64,000 nt of DNA from SIG701 sp045577175 (GTDB taxonomy: Bacteria; Bacillota; Clostridia; Oscillospirales; CAG-272), in contig JAZNHT010000054.1 in NCBI GenBank assembly GCA_045577175.1, positions 1 to 64,000 on the forward strand, written 5' to 3'. The notes below the pieces were generated by a model. That model was not told where the DNA came from. It did no database searches and worked only from the letters and a program-made list of their open reading frames with translations. The translations under genes were made by a program, and so were the position numbers. Numbering within the stretch: position 1 is the stretch's first letter; every line of letters starts with the position of its first letter. Below are positions 39,239 to 48,646 of this stretch, piece by piece.

Positions 39239-42200
39239 TTACCGCAGAACGACAGCATCCTCGCCGAGGATTTCCTTCAGCTCACGAATCACAAACGGAG
39301 TCGGGGCGGCACACATGTTTTCTGATTGCATGTATTTGCCTGCCGATACATCGAAAAAGACAACCGGAACACTGCCGACAAAAATTTGCAGAAAGCTCAT
39401 CACCCGTTTGCTTTCGGGAGAATCCATACTTGCGACCTTCAGATACATTTTCGATACAGGCTTGTCAGTGACAGAAACCGATACCGCATTTTGCGAAACT
39501 TCGGTGGCAGGTGCCCGATATGCGCTGTTTTCGCGCAAAGGCTGTACAGTGCGGAGAAGGATTTTGGCCTCCTCATCTTCTCTCGCGGATACTGTGCCCT
39601 GTACGACCACAGCGGCATTCGTTGTGAGATATGCGCCTGCGGAAGCGAAATCCTGCGGGAACACGAGCACTTCAATCTCACCCGTGCGATCCTCCAGTGT
39701 AAGAATCGCCATCTGCTCCCCGGAGCGTGTGCTCTTGTTCTGCCGCTTTGTGACAATACCGGCAACGGTTACGCGCTGTTTGTCGCGGTATTGCGGCACA
39801 GATTCGCTGTCAGCCTCCTCATCTTCTCTGAATGATGCCTTAATCGCCGAAACAGAATCGGCAGACAGCGCGGTTATATGATTCCGATATTCATCAAGGA
39901 TGTGTCCCGAAAAGTACAAACCGGAGCTCTCCTTCTCCAGCCGGAGAAGATCCTTTCCGCTGTATTCGGGAATATCGGGCAAAACGATTTTTGGCGCAGC
40001 AGAAACAACACCGGCGGTCGATGCCACCGAAAACAGATCGAGCTGTCCGTCAAGTGCGGAGCGTCCCTGCGCAGAACGGCTGTCGAGCACGGATTCGTAA
40101 ACGGTGAGCATCTGCGAGCGTTTGGCTCCGAGTCCGTCAAGCGCACCGGATTTGATAAGCATTTCAAGCTGACGCTTATTGAGCGAGGCATCGCTCATAC
40201 GGGATACAAAATCGTCGAAAGAGGTATATGCCCCGCGCTTATCCCGTTCGGCGATCAGCGCATCCACGAACTGCCGCCCGAGATTTTTCAGTGCGAGCAG
40301 ACCAAAGCGTATATCCTTGCCGTTCACATGGAAATCGCGTGCACTTTCGTTGACGTGCGGCGGAAGAATACGGATACCCATCCGCGCGCACTCAGTGATA
40401 TACTCCGCCATTTTATCGGATGAGCCGAGGACAGAAGTGAGAAGTGCGCTTTCGTACTCACGCGGATAATGCGCCTTCAGATACGCGGTTCGGTAGGACA
40501 GAACGGCGTAAGCGGCGGCGTGGCTTTTATTGAAGGCATAATTGGCAAAGCCGACAATCTCCTCAAACAGCTCACTTGCGGCATCCTCGCTGACGCCGTG
40601 ACGGACGGCACCTGCAAGAAAAGCGGCACGCTCGCTTTCGAGAACATCCAGCTTCTTTTTGGAGATTGCACGGCGCACGACATCGGCACGTCCGAGCGTG
40701 TATCCCGCAACGTCGCGAAAAATCTGCATGACCTGCTCCTGATAGACGATACAGCCGTTTGTGACGTCCAGAATCGGGGCAAGCAACGGAGTGACATATG
40801 CAATCCGCGACGGATCGCGGCTGTTTTCAATATATTTCGGGATCGAATCCATCGGTCCCGGACGGTACAGCGCAATCGCGGCAATAATATCGTCGATACG
40901 CTCGGGTTTCATCTGCATGAGCGTCTGGCGCATACCGCCCGACTCAAGCTGGAAAACGCCATCTGTCTTTCCCGACGAGATCAGCGCGTAGGTACGCTTA
41001 TCGTCCATGGGGATTTTTGAAATATCAAACGTGCCGTCGCGCTCCTTGATCTGCGCCTCAGCCTCGGCAATAATCGTAAGATAGCGAAGAGCGAGGAAAT
41101 CAAATTTGAGCAAACCGAGATCGGCGACCGTGTTCATATCGAACTGTGTCACGGTGATGCCGTTATTGACGGAAAGCGGCACATAGGACGCAACAGGTTT
41201 CTCCGTAATCACGACACCTGCGGCGTGCGTAGAGGCGTGACGAGGCATACCCTCCAGTGTCATCGCCGTATTGACAAGACGGCGCACCTGCTCATCGTCT
41301 TCGTACAGCTCCTTCAGTGCCGGATTTTCCAGCGCATCCTTCAGCGTAATACCGAGCGCGTGCGGAATCAGACGTGCGACTGCATCCACGTCCGAATAAG
41401 GAAAGCCGAGTGCGCGCCCGACATCGCGGATCACGGCTCGTGCCGCCATCGTCCCGAACGTGATGATCTGGGCTGTATGATCGTCACCGTATTTTTCACG
41501 GACATAGGCGATCGCTTCATCGCGCCTGTCGTAGCAGAAATCAATATCAAAATCGGGCATACTGACGCGCTCCGGATTGAGAAAGCGCTCAAACAGAAGA
41601 TCAAAGCGAAGCGGATCGACATCCGTAATGCCGATGAGGTACGCGACAAGCGATCCTGCACCCGAGCCACGCCCGGGACCGACGGGAATCCCGACTGATT
41701 TTGAGTGATTCACAAAATCCCACACGATAAGGTAGTATTCACTGTACCCCATCTTTTCGATCACGGAAAGCTCGTAAGCGATGCGATCGCGGTAATCCGC
41801 CTCGGTGTGCTTGTCCGTAAAGGCGATATGCCCGTCGCAGACACGGCGGGCGAAGCCGTCCTCGGCAAGGCGCGCGAGAAAATCGCCCGGGTACGAGCCG
41901 TCATCGGGACGGAATCTGGGGAGCTGAGTCTCCCCGAATGTGAAGTGAAAATCGCACATATCGGCGATTTTTACGGTGTTTTCCAAAGCGTCGGGAAATT
42001 CGGAGAAGAGCTTCTCCATCTCCCACGTATTTTTATAGTAAAACTCGTCCGTTTCAAAGCCGATCGGACGTCCGTCGGTGATAACGTTGTTTGTCTGAAT
42101 GCACATGAGAATCGCCTGTGCTTCGGCATCCGCACGGCGGAGATAGTGAACGTCATTTGTGGCGACGAGCCCGATGCCCGTCTTTTGCGCGATCTCCAGA

Positions 42201-42769
42201 ATCGCGCGGTTAACCGTTTGCTGCTCGGCGATGCCGTGATCCTGTACCTCCAGCCAGAAATGATCCTCGCCGAAAATCTCACGCATTCGGACAGCATACG
42301 CGAGTGCTTCATCGTACTCCCCTGCCGTAATCATGCGCGGGATATAGCCTGCAAGGCAGGCAGAGAGCGCGATCAGTCCATCGTGATGCGCTTCGAGAAG
42401 CTCCATATCGACCCTTGGCTTGGAGTAAAATCCTTCCGTATAGGATTTGGATACAAGCTCGATCAGATTGCGGTAGCCGATCTCATTTTCCACAAGGAGG
42501 ACAAGGTGATAGCTGGAGGAGTCGAGATCGTGCGTTTTGTCAAAGCGGCTGCGGCGTGCCACATACACCTCGCAACCGATGATCGGCTTGATACCCTCCT
42601 CCATGCACGCCTTATAAAAGGAAACGACACCGTACATCGCGCCGTGATCCGTGATCGCTACGGCGGTGTGCCCCATTTCCTTAGCGATTTTCGGGATGTC
42701 GGCAATACGGCACGCGCCGTCCAGCAAGCTGTATTCACTGTGCAGATGCAAATGTACGAACTGTCCCAT
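39239..42769 (-). CDS. dnaE: DNA polymerase III alpha subunit DnaE
   Basis: The 1176-residue DnaE-type replicative polymerase. The N-terminal PHP domain (LHLHSEYSLLDGA) precedes the polymerase core with catalytic aspartates in MPDFDIDFCYDRR, VGPGRGSGAGSLVAYL and the helix-hairpin-helix and OB-fold region (VTVAGIVTKRQNKSTRSG). GGGAGG precedes the ATG at 42769. Bacillota usually also carry PolC as main replicase; that gene is not in the window. It is 22 bases downstream of whiA and is the last gene of a long operon. Confidence 0.97.
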   Translation of the reverse strand: MGQFVHLHLHSEYSLLDGACRIADIPKIAKEMGHTAVAITDHGAMYGVVSFYKACMEEGIKPIIGCEVYVARRSRFDKTHDLDSSSYHLVLLVENEIGYRNLIELVSKSYTEGFYSKPRVDMELLEAHHDGLIALSACLAGYIPRMITAGEYDEALAYAVRMREIFGEDHFWLEVQDHGIAEQQTVNRAILEIAQKTGIGLVATNDVHYLRRADAEAQAILMCIQTNNVITDGRPIGFETDEFYYKNTWEMEKLFSEFPDALENTVKIADMCDFHFTFGETQLPRFRPDDGSYPGDFLARLAEDGFARRVCDGHIAFTDKHTEADYRDRIAYELSVIEKMGYSEYYLIVWDFVNHSKSVGIPVGPGRGSGAGSLVAYLIGITDVDPLRFDLLFERFLNPERVSMPDFDIDFCYDRRDEAIAYVREKYGDDHTAQIITFGTMAARAVIRDVGRALGFPYSDVDAVARLIPHALGITLKDALENPALKELYEDDEQVRRLVNTAMTLEGMPRHASTHAAGVVITEKPVASYVPLSVNNGITVTQFDMNTVADLGLLKFDFLALRYLTIIAEAEAQIKERDGTFDISKIPMDDKRTYALISSGKTDGVFQLESGGMRQTLMQMKPERIDDIIAAIALYRPGPMDSIPKYIENSRDPSRIAYVTPLLAPILDVTNGCIVYQEQVMQIFRDVAGYTLGRADVVRRAISKKKLDVLESERAAFLAGAVRHGVSEDAASELFEEIVGFANYAFNKSHAAAYAVLSYRTAYLKAHYPREYESALLTSVLGSSDKMAEYITECARMGIRILPPHVNESARDFHVNGKDIRFGLLALKNLGRQFVDALIAERDKRGAYTSFDDFVSRMSDASLNKRQLEMLIKSGALDGLGAKRSQMLTVYESVLDSRSAQGRSALDGQLDLFSVASTAGVVSAAPKIVLPDIPEYSGKDLLRLEKESSGLYFSGHILDEYRNHITALSADSVSAIKASFREDEEADSESVPQYRDKQRVTVAGIVTKRQNKSTRSGEQMAILTLEDRTGEIEVLVFPQDFASAGAYLTTNAAVVVQGTVSAREDEEAKILLRTVQPLRENSAYRAPATEVSQNAVSVSVTDKPVSKMYLKVASMDSPESKRVMSFLQIFVGSVPVVFFDVSAGKYMQSENMCAAPTPFVIRELKEILGEDAVVLR

Positions 42770-42791
42770 ACCGTCCTCCCGTTTTTTATAC

Positions 42792-43538
42792 TTATTCAGC
42801 CGCTTCGCGTTTGCGCTTTGCCGTCTCCGCAAAATCCATGATTTTGGCAAGTCGGTGGCTGACACCCGATTTGCCGATCGGCGGCTCATGCACACCGCCA
42901 AGCTCCTTCAGCGACATCTGCGGATATTTCAGGCGCACCTTTGCCGTTTGCTTCAGCTCGGCAGGCAGCTCCTCGATGAGTCCGTCCTCTACAAGTGAAC
43001 GGATCACCGCCGTCTGCTCCTCGGCTGCCCGAATTGCCTTTCCGATATTGGCAGTATCGCAGTTAACCTGCCTATTTACATTATTGCGGAACTCGCGCTC
43101 GATGCGCCGGTTCATAAAATCAAATACAGCGTTGTTTGCACCGATGTATGCAAGAAAATCGGCAATGGCTTCGCCGTCCTTCAGGTAGCAGATGTGTTGT
43201 TTTTTGCGAACCGTATGACGTACATCGATCCCCTGCTCTGCAAGGATTTCGGCAAGCGCGGTGCATTCCGCCTCCGTCTCAAAAGAAAACTCCAGATGAT
43301 TCCGCTTCGCGGGATCCGTAACCGATCCGCGCGAAAGAAACAGAGCAAGTACAAAACGGGAGAGACACAGCGGACATTTTGAGCGTTTTGCCGCCTCGCG
43401 CATGGCATCTGCCCGTTTTCCACTCGGCAAAAGGAGCACCGACTCGGCATCCTTCATTGCGTGCTGACAGCATTTTTTCTTGACCGGAACCGCCGCAAGA
43501 CTTTCCCGCAGTGCTTCCGCGTAGGATTTTTCACTCAT
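42792..43538 (-). CDS. whiA: WhiA-family DNA-binding protein, shortened N-terminus
   Basis: A WhiA homologue, a regulator with a homing-endonuclease-like domain and a C-terminal helix-turn-helix, here 248 residues where about 300-315 is usual. The N-terminal conserved KKKCCQHA is followed after about 20 residues by KCPLCLSRFVLALFLSRGSVTDP, so most of the first LAGLIDADG-like repeat is missing. The later region NHLEFSFETEAE and the C-terminal helices SLKELGGVHEPPIGKSGVSHRL are intact. GAGGAAATC precedes the ATG. The gene lies between murB and dnaE. Confidence 0.92.
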   Translation of the reverse strand: MSEKSYAEALRESLAAVPVKKKCCQHAMKDAESVLLLPSGKRADAMREAAKRSKCPLCLSRFVLALFLSRGSVTDPAKRNHLEFSFETEAECTALAEILAEQGIDVRHTVRKKQHICYLKDGEAIADFLAYIGANNAVFDFMNRRIEREFRNNVNRQVNCDTANIGKAIRAAEEQTAVIRSLVEDGLIEELPAELKQTAKVRLKYPQMSLKELGGVHEPPIGKSGVSHRLAKIMDFAETAKRKREAAE

Positions 43539-43549
43539 GATTTCCTCGA

Positions 43550-44470
43550 TTATCCGTTCTCCGGCACAAAAACAATTTCCGGCTCAATCTCGATCCCGTG
43601 CAAACGGCGGATTTCCGCACGCACAAAACCGATCAGTGCGAGAACGTCCGCTGCCGTTGCACCGCCGCGGTTTATGATGAAGCCGGCGTGCTTTTCGGAA
43701 ACTTGCGCACCGCCGATCTGCTTGCCCTTCAGTCCCGCTTCATCGATCATCTGCGCGGTGTACCGACCGGGATAGCGTTTGAACACGCTGCCTGCGCTCG
43801 GGTACTCCAGCGGCTGTTTTTCGATGCGGCGCGCCATCAGCTCCTCCATCCGTGCACGGATCGTGGCAGGATCGCCCACCTTGAGCTGAAATTCTGCGGA
43901 AACAACCGTCCTCTCGGGATGCTCACGGTACACACTGTGACGGTACGCAAATGCGTGGGCATCCGCCTCCGCGGTGACAAATTCACCGTTTTCACTGTCA
44001 TAATACGTACTGCGAATGAGCACCTGCGAAATCTCGCCGTCATAGGCACCGGCGTTCATAAAAACGGCACCGCCGACACTGCCGGGGATTCCGTTTGCAA
44101 ATTCAAGACCTGTAAGAGATGCATCCAGTGCGGCTTTGGCAAGCGCGGTGAGGGATGCGCCGGCATCTGCGGTAATTTTCGTGTCCGATACGGTGATCCG
44201 CTTCATCCCTGCGGTGGAAATGACCGCGCCGCGGAAGCCTGCATCCGCAAACAGAAGATTGCTGCCGCGGCCGATCACCTTTGTCCGCACGCCGCACTGT
44301 TTCGCGGCGGCGAGCACGTTTTTCATCGTCTCGGCAGTCGAAGGCTCGATATAATAATCCGCAACTCCGCCGATCTGAAACGTCGTATGCCGTGAGAGCG
44401 GCTCATCGCGGCGAACTGTTATGCCGCTGATCGTTTCAAGTGACGACTCAAACGATTTTCCGTCTGTCAT
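43550..44470 (-). CDS. murB: UDP-N-acetylenolpyruvoylglucosamine reductase
   Basis: FAD- and NADPH-dependent second step of UDP-MurNAc synthesis, 306 residues. The FAD domain shows TTFQIGGVADYYIEPS and VIGRGSNLLFADAGFRG; the active-site GIPGSVGGAVFMNAGAY and the C-terminal substrate-binding SAGSVFKRYPG with SEKHAGFIIN are clear. The serine in SAGSVFKR marks a type I/II enzyme with complete catalytic site. GGAGG precedes the ATG. It follows the HAD gene by 17 bases. Confidence 0.96.
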   Translation of the reverse strand: MTDGKSFESSLETISGITVRRDEPLSRHTTFQIGGVADYYIEPSTAETMKNVLAAAKQCGVRTKVIGRGSNLLFADAGFRGAVISTAGMKRITVSDTKITADAGASLTALAKAALDASLTGLEFANGIPGSVGGAVFMNAGAYDGEISQVLIRSTYYDSENGEFVTAEADAHAFAYRHSVYREHPERTVVSAEFQLKVGDPATIRARMEELMARRIEKQPLEYPSAGSVFKRYPGRYTAQMIDEAGLKGKQIGGAQVSEKHAGFIINRGGATAADVLALIGFVRAEIRRLHGIEIEPEIVFVPENG

Positions 44471-44487
44471 CTCCGTTCCTCCGTTCG

Positions 44488-45195
44488 TTATTTTTCCGTA
44501 ATCTCAAAAAGCAGTGCGGGCAATTCCCGTATATCCTTTATAATATACGAAACATCCCGTCCGCGTGTATCGCCGCTGCCCTTCTGATCGAGCCAAACGG
44601 CATCGATTCCCATACCGATCGCACCGTCGATGTCCGACGTCAGTGAATCGCCGACAATCAGATACCGCGACGTATCTGTGTCACCGATATCCTCCAGAAC
44701 ATGATTGAAAAACACACGCGACGGCTTCTCAGCACCCATCTTTTCAGACACGTACATCTTTCGGATATACGGCTCCAGTCCCGATCCGCCGATCCTCGAC
44801 CGCTGGGCGGAATCCGTGCCGTTTGTGATGATATACAGCGGATATTTTTCGCTGAGTACACGGCAAACCTCCACCGCACCGTCAAGCACGAACCGCTGCT
44901 CGGAGAGCAAATCAAAATACAGTCTGCCGATCTCCTCTGCGCGTCCGTGATCCTCAAGCCCCATCTCAGCAAACAACAGTTCAAAGCGGAGAATCTTCAG
45001 CCTCTCGCGCGTTACTTCTTTTCGCTCCAATTTCCGCCAAAGCTCGTCATTGATCTCGTGATACCGCGCGTACGTATGCGCATCGGCATGAAGTCCCAAC
45101 GCGGAGAAAGCGGCGTAAAATGCCGTCTCCTCCGCGCGGTTGAAATCAAGCAGCGTATTGTCGGCGTCGAGAAGCAGATAGCTGTACGCCTTCAT
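44488..45195 (-). CDS. YjjG-family HAD hydrolase (noncanonical pyrimidine nucleotidase-like)
   Basis: A 235-residue HAD-superfamily phosphatase with the nucleophile motif LLDADNTLLDFNRA (variant DxD as DADNT), motif II IITNGTD, motif III AEKPSR and motif IV GDSLTSDIDGA. The DADNTLLDFN start and overall length match the YjjG/YfnB group, which dephosphorylates non-canonical pyrimidine nucleotides. The ATG overlaps the tyrS stop (TAATG) and there is no separate ribosome site, so translation is coupled. The substrate is unproven. Confidence 0.85.
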   Translation of the reverse strand: MKAYSYLLLDADNTLLDFNRAEETAFYAAFSALGLHADAHTYARYHEINDELWRKLERKEVTRERLKILRFELLFAEMGLEDHGRAEEIGRLYFDLLSEQRFVLDGAVEVCRVLSEKYPLYIITNGTDSAQRSRIGGSGLEPYIRKMYVSEKMGAEKPSRVFFNHVLEDIGDTDTSRYLIVGDSLTSDIDGAIGMGIDAVWLDQKGSGDTRGRDVSYIIKDIRELPALLFEITEK

Positions 45196-46439
45196 TATTT
45201 CAGAATAAAGCGGCGGAAGGTCTTCTTGCCCTTCTTCAGAATGATACCCTCGCCCTTCAGCTCCTCGGCGGTAAGAGCCGCATCAAAGCGCTCCACCTTC
45301 GCGTCTCCGACAAGGATACCGCCCTGCTGAATGAGGCGCTTCGCCTCACCCTTGGAGGGTGCCATCGTACCGAGCACGAGAAGATCAGCTACCTGAATCT
45401 GACCGTCCTTAAGATCAGCCTCGGTGATCTCCGTCGTGGGCATATCGGCAGATGCACCGCCGCCGACAAAGATCGCCTTTGCCGCGCTCTGCGCCTTCTC
45501 CGCCTCTTTCTCGCCGTGGACGAGCTTCGTCAGCTCATAGGCAAGGATTTCCTTTGCGGTGTTCAGCTGGCTGCCCTCCCACGTATCCATTTTGTCGATC
45601 TCCTCAAGCGGAAGGAACGTGAGCATACGGATGCACTTCAGAACGTCGGCGTCGTTGACGTTTCTCCAGTACTGATAGAAATCGTAAGGGGAGGTCTTGT
45701 TCGGATCAAGCCAAACGGCACCGGATGCGGTTTTACCCATCTTCTTGCCCTCGGAGTTGAGGAGCAGCGTGATCGTCATGGCGTGCGCATCCTTGCCGAG
45801 CTTACGGCGGATGAGTTCGGTACCGCCGAGCATATTCGACCACTGATCGTTACCGCCGAACTGGAAGTTACAGTCATACGTCTTGTACAGGTGATAGAAG
45901 TCGTAAGACTGCATAATCATGTAGTTAAACTCAAGGAAGGAGAGTCCTTTCTCCATTCTCTGCTTATAGCACTCGGCACGGAGCATATTGTTTACGGAGA
46001 AGCATGCACCGACCTCGCGCAGAACGTCGATATAGTTGAGATCCATCAGCCAATCGGCGTTGTTGACCATCATCGCCTTGCCTTCACCAAATTCAATGAA
46101 GCGCTCCATCTGCTTTTTGAAGCAGTCGCAGTTATGCTGGATCGTTTCCTTCGTCATCATGGAACGCATATCCGTTCTGCCGGAGGGATCGCCGATCATG
46201 GCGGTACCGCCGCCGATCAGCGCGATCGGGCGGTTGCCTGCCATCTGGAGTCTCTTCATAAGGCAGAGTGCCATGAAGTGTCCGACGTGGAGAGAATCGG
46301 CAGTCGGATCGAATCCGATGTAGAACACTGCCTTTCCGTTGTTAATAAGCTCTTTGATTTCGTCCTCGTTTGTCATCTGCGCGATCAGTCCGCGCGCATT
46401 CAGTTCGTCAAAAATAGTCATGGAAATGTTTCGGCACAA
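45195..46439 (-). CDS. tyrS: tyrosyl-tRNA synthetase
   Basis: Class I synthetase that charges tRNA-Tyr. The HIGH-type motif is LHVGH, the KMSKS-type motif is KKMGKTASG (KMGKT), and the C-terminal S4-like domain is present. The 414 residues match the TyrRS family with Y-specific loops (DFYHLYKTYDCNFQFGGNDQ). A TTG start at 46439 has AAAGGAG 6 bases upstream; the first ATG (46421) has none, so TTG is chosen. There is no T-box or attenuator before it. It follows recN by 22 bases. Confidence 0.95.
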   Translation of the reverse strand: MCRNISMTIFDELNARGLIAQMTNEDEIKELINNGKAVFYIGFDPTADSLHVGHFMALCLMKRLQMAGNRPIALIGGGTAMIGDPSGRTDMRSMMTKETIQHNCDCFKKQMERFIEFGEGKAMMVNNADWLMDLNYIDVLREVGACFSVNNMLRAECYKQRMEKGLSFLEFNYMIMQSYDFYHLYKTYDCNFQFGGNDQWSNMLGGTELIRRKLGKDAHAMTITLLLNSEGKKMGKTASGAVWLDPNKTSPYDFYQYWRNVNDADVLKCIRMLTFLPLEEIDKMDTWEGSQLNTAKEILAYELTKLVHGEKEAEKAQSAAKAIFVGGGASADMPTTEITEADLKDGQIQVADLLVLGTMAPSKGEAKRLIQQGGILVGDAKVERFDAALTAEELKGEGIILKKGKKTFRRFILK

Positions 46440-46462
46440 GGCCGACTCCTTTATGAAAAATT

Positions 46463-48157
46463 TTATTGTGTATTATTTTGTATCATTTCGCGAGCGGCAT
46501 CCCTCTGCGTCTCCGTCACGGAAACGCCGCCGATGATTCTGGCAATTTCCGCCACTCTGCCGTCCGCATCCAGCGTTTCGACCGCGCTTTCGGCACGCCC
46601 GTCCGTCACCGTTTTCACGATGCGCAGATGCGTATCGGCCAAAGAGGCAATCTGCGGCGAATGCGTAACGCACAGAACCTGTACGGCTTCGGAAATCTCT
46701 TTGAGCTTCAATCCGATTTTCTCCGATGTACCGCCGGACACACCGGCATCGATTTCATCAAAGATAACCGTCTGCGCACCGCTTTTGGAATTAAGAACAC
46801 TTTGCAAAGCGAGCATAACGCGTGACATCTCACCGCCTGACGCAATTTTGCCGAGCGGCATAGGCGGCTCGCCGGGATTTGTCGCAATCAAAAACGTCAC
46901 CTCATCCGAGCCGCTCGGTCCGAAGATTTCCTCTCCGCCCGTATCAAACAGACGGCGGACATCCGCGACAAAGCGCACCTTCGGCATATCGAGATACGCA
47001 AGCGTTTCGGAGATCAGCCTACCGATTGTCTCCGCGGCGGCGATCCGTTTTTCATGAATCCGCTGCGTAATGCCGGAAAGCGCGCGGCGCACGGAGCAAA
47101 TTTCGCTTTCTATCTCTGCGATCTTCTCCTCGCCGCTTTCCATATCGGAAAGTTTGGCAGCAGTCTCCTTGCGGAACGCGAGAATATCGGTGATCGTCTC
47201 GCCGTATTTCCGTTTCAGCCGTTCAATCTGGCTCAGACGTGTCTCGATTGTGTTAAGCTGTGCCTCGGGATTTGTGATCTCCCCGTCGGCAAGCATGGCG
47301 TACACCGTTTCACCGATGTCCGCAATCTCGTATCGGTAGCTGTCGAGCCGAGCGGCAAGCGCCTCCGCCTCGGGCATCACATCCGCAAGCTGACGGAGTG
47401 CCTGTGCGGATTTCTGCAACAGAACGGCGGCGGATGCGCCCTTATCGTTCTGCGCGAGCGCATGATAAACGAAGCCGGAATATTTCTGAATCCGTTCGAT
47501 ATTCTTGATCTTCGTCCGAAGCACGGTAAGTTTCTCGTCCTCATTCGGATCGGAGAGCTTGGCACTGTCGATTTCCTTCAGCTGATACTTCAGAATATCG
47601 GTGAGCATATTCTTTTCGCGAAGCGAATCACGAAGCGCGTCAAGTGATGCGCGGAGCGATACAAACCGACTGTAAACACCGCGGTATTCGGTGAGGATCG
47701 CTTCTGTATCGGCATACTCATCGAGCATTTGCAGATGAAACGAAGCATCCAGCAGATTGCGTGCCTCGCTTTGCGACTGAATACTCAGAAGCGACGGGGC
47801 GATCTCGCGAAGAAGAGAGATCGGAACCGTTCTGCCGCCGATTTTCACAGTGGAGCGACCGTCCGCGGTCAGCGTGCGGCGGATCTCGATATCGCCGTTT
47901 TCATCGGGCTGTACGCCTGCTTCTTTCATAAGAGGTGACGGATCGACACCCGAAAACACAGCAGAAACAAGTGCGGCGGATTCACCGCTTCGGATCATTT
48001 CTCGACCGGATTTTCCTCCCGAAACGAGAGACAGCGCATCGATCATCACCGATTTGCCCGCGCCGGTTTCGCCGGTGATAACGGTAAAGCCGCCGGAAAA
48101 ATCGACGCTCATCCGCCGCGCAACGGCAATGTTTTCGATATATAAAGAGCTAAGCAT
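46463..48157 (-). CDS. recN: DNA repair protein RecN
   Basis: SMC-like ATPase acting on DNA double-strand breaks, 564 residues. The N-terminal Walker A is TGETGAGKS after LYIENIAVARRMSVDF. A central coiled coil (about residues 155-370) is followed by signature PLGKIASGGEMSRVMLALQ and Walker B TVIFDEIDAGVSGGT. The recN gene follows argR, as in other Bacillota, at a 3-base gap. Confidence 0.96.
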   Translation of the reverse strand: MLSSLYIENIAVARRMSVDFSGGFTVITGETGAGKSVMIDALSLVSGGKSGREMIRSGESAALVSAVFSGVDPSPLMKEAGVQPDENGDIEIRRTLTADGRSTVKIGGRTVPISLLREIAPSLLSIQSQSEARNLLDASFHLQMLDEYADTEAILTEYRGVYSRFVSLRASLDALRDSLREKNMLTDILKYQLKEIDSAKLSDPNEDEKLTVLRTKIKNIERIQKYSGFVYHALAQNDKGASAAVLLQKSAQALRQLADVMPEAEALAARLDSYRYEIADIGETVYAMLADGEITNPEAQLNTIETRLSQIERLKRKYGETITDILAFRKETAAKLSDMESGEEKIAEIESEICSVRRALSGITQRIHEKRIAAAETIGRLISETLAYLDMPKVRFVADVRRLFDTGGEEIFGPSGSDEVTFLIATNPGEPPMPLGKIASGGEMSRVMLALQSVLNSKSGAQTVIFDEIDAGVSGGTSEKIGLKLKEISEAVQVLCVTHSPQIASLADTHLRIVKTVTDGRAESAVETLDADGRVAEIARIIGGVSVTETQRDAAREMIQNNTQ

Positions 48158-48160
48158 AGC

Positions 48161-48613
48161 TTATTCGCCGGCGATCTTACGCAGACGCTTGCAGATGTTC
48201 GCGGCAGAATCCTCACTGTGCGCCACAAGAATGATTGTATCGTCGCCTGCCACACAGCCGAGAATATCCGGCTCGTGGAGCGAATCGATACCGGCGGCAA
48301 CGGCATTTGCCATACCTGGATACGTTTTGATGACGATGTTATTAAGCGCGTATTCCACGCTCTTCATAGATCCCGTCAGCGCCTTGCTGTACACGTAATG
48401 ACCGTCATGCATACCGCTTTTCGGGGGGACGTACTTATACTCACCCGAATCGGACATGACTTTGGAGAGCTTCAGCTCGCGTATATCGCGTGATATGGTT
48501 GCCTGCGTTACTTCAAAGCCGGCATCGCGCAGTTTTGCAATCAGCTCCTCCTGCGTTTCAATGTCCTGCGTTGCGATGATCTCCATGATTTTGTTTTGTC
48601 TCTTGTTTTTCAT
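48161..48613 (-). CDS. argR: arginine repressor ArgR
   Basis: Arginine-responsive transcription repressor/activator, 150 residues. The N-terminal winged helix (KIMEIIATQDIETQEELIA then VTQATISRDIRELKLSKV) binds ARG boxes, and the C-terminal domain has the arginine-binding aspartates in GCVAGDDTIILVAHSE. GGAGG lies 5 bases before the ATG at 48613. The position between nadK and recN is classical. It may also regulate genes elsewhere; no arginine biosynthesis genes are in the window. Confidence 0.96.
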   Translation of the reverse strand: MKNKRQNKIMEIIATQDIETQEELIAKLRDAGFEVTQATISRDIRELKLSKVMSDSGEYKYVPPKSGMHDGHYVYSKALTGSMKSVEYALNNIVIKTYPGMANAVAAGIDSLHEPDILGCVAGDDTIILVAHSEDSAANICKRLRKIAGE

Positions 48614-48646
48614 CCTGGCCTCCGCATATATGTTCATTAAATTTAT

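Noticed and set aside
46422..46462. T-box or leader upstream of tyrS
   Set aside because: The gap to recN is about 22 bases and cannot hold a T-box.
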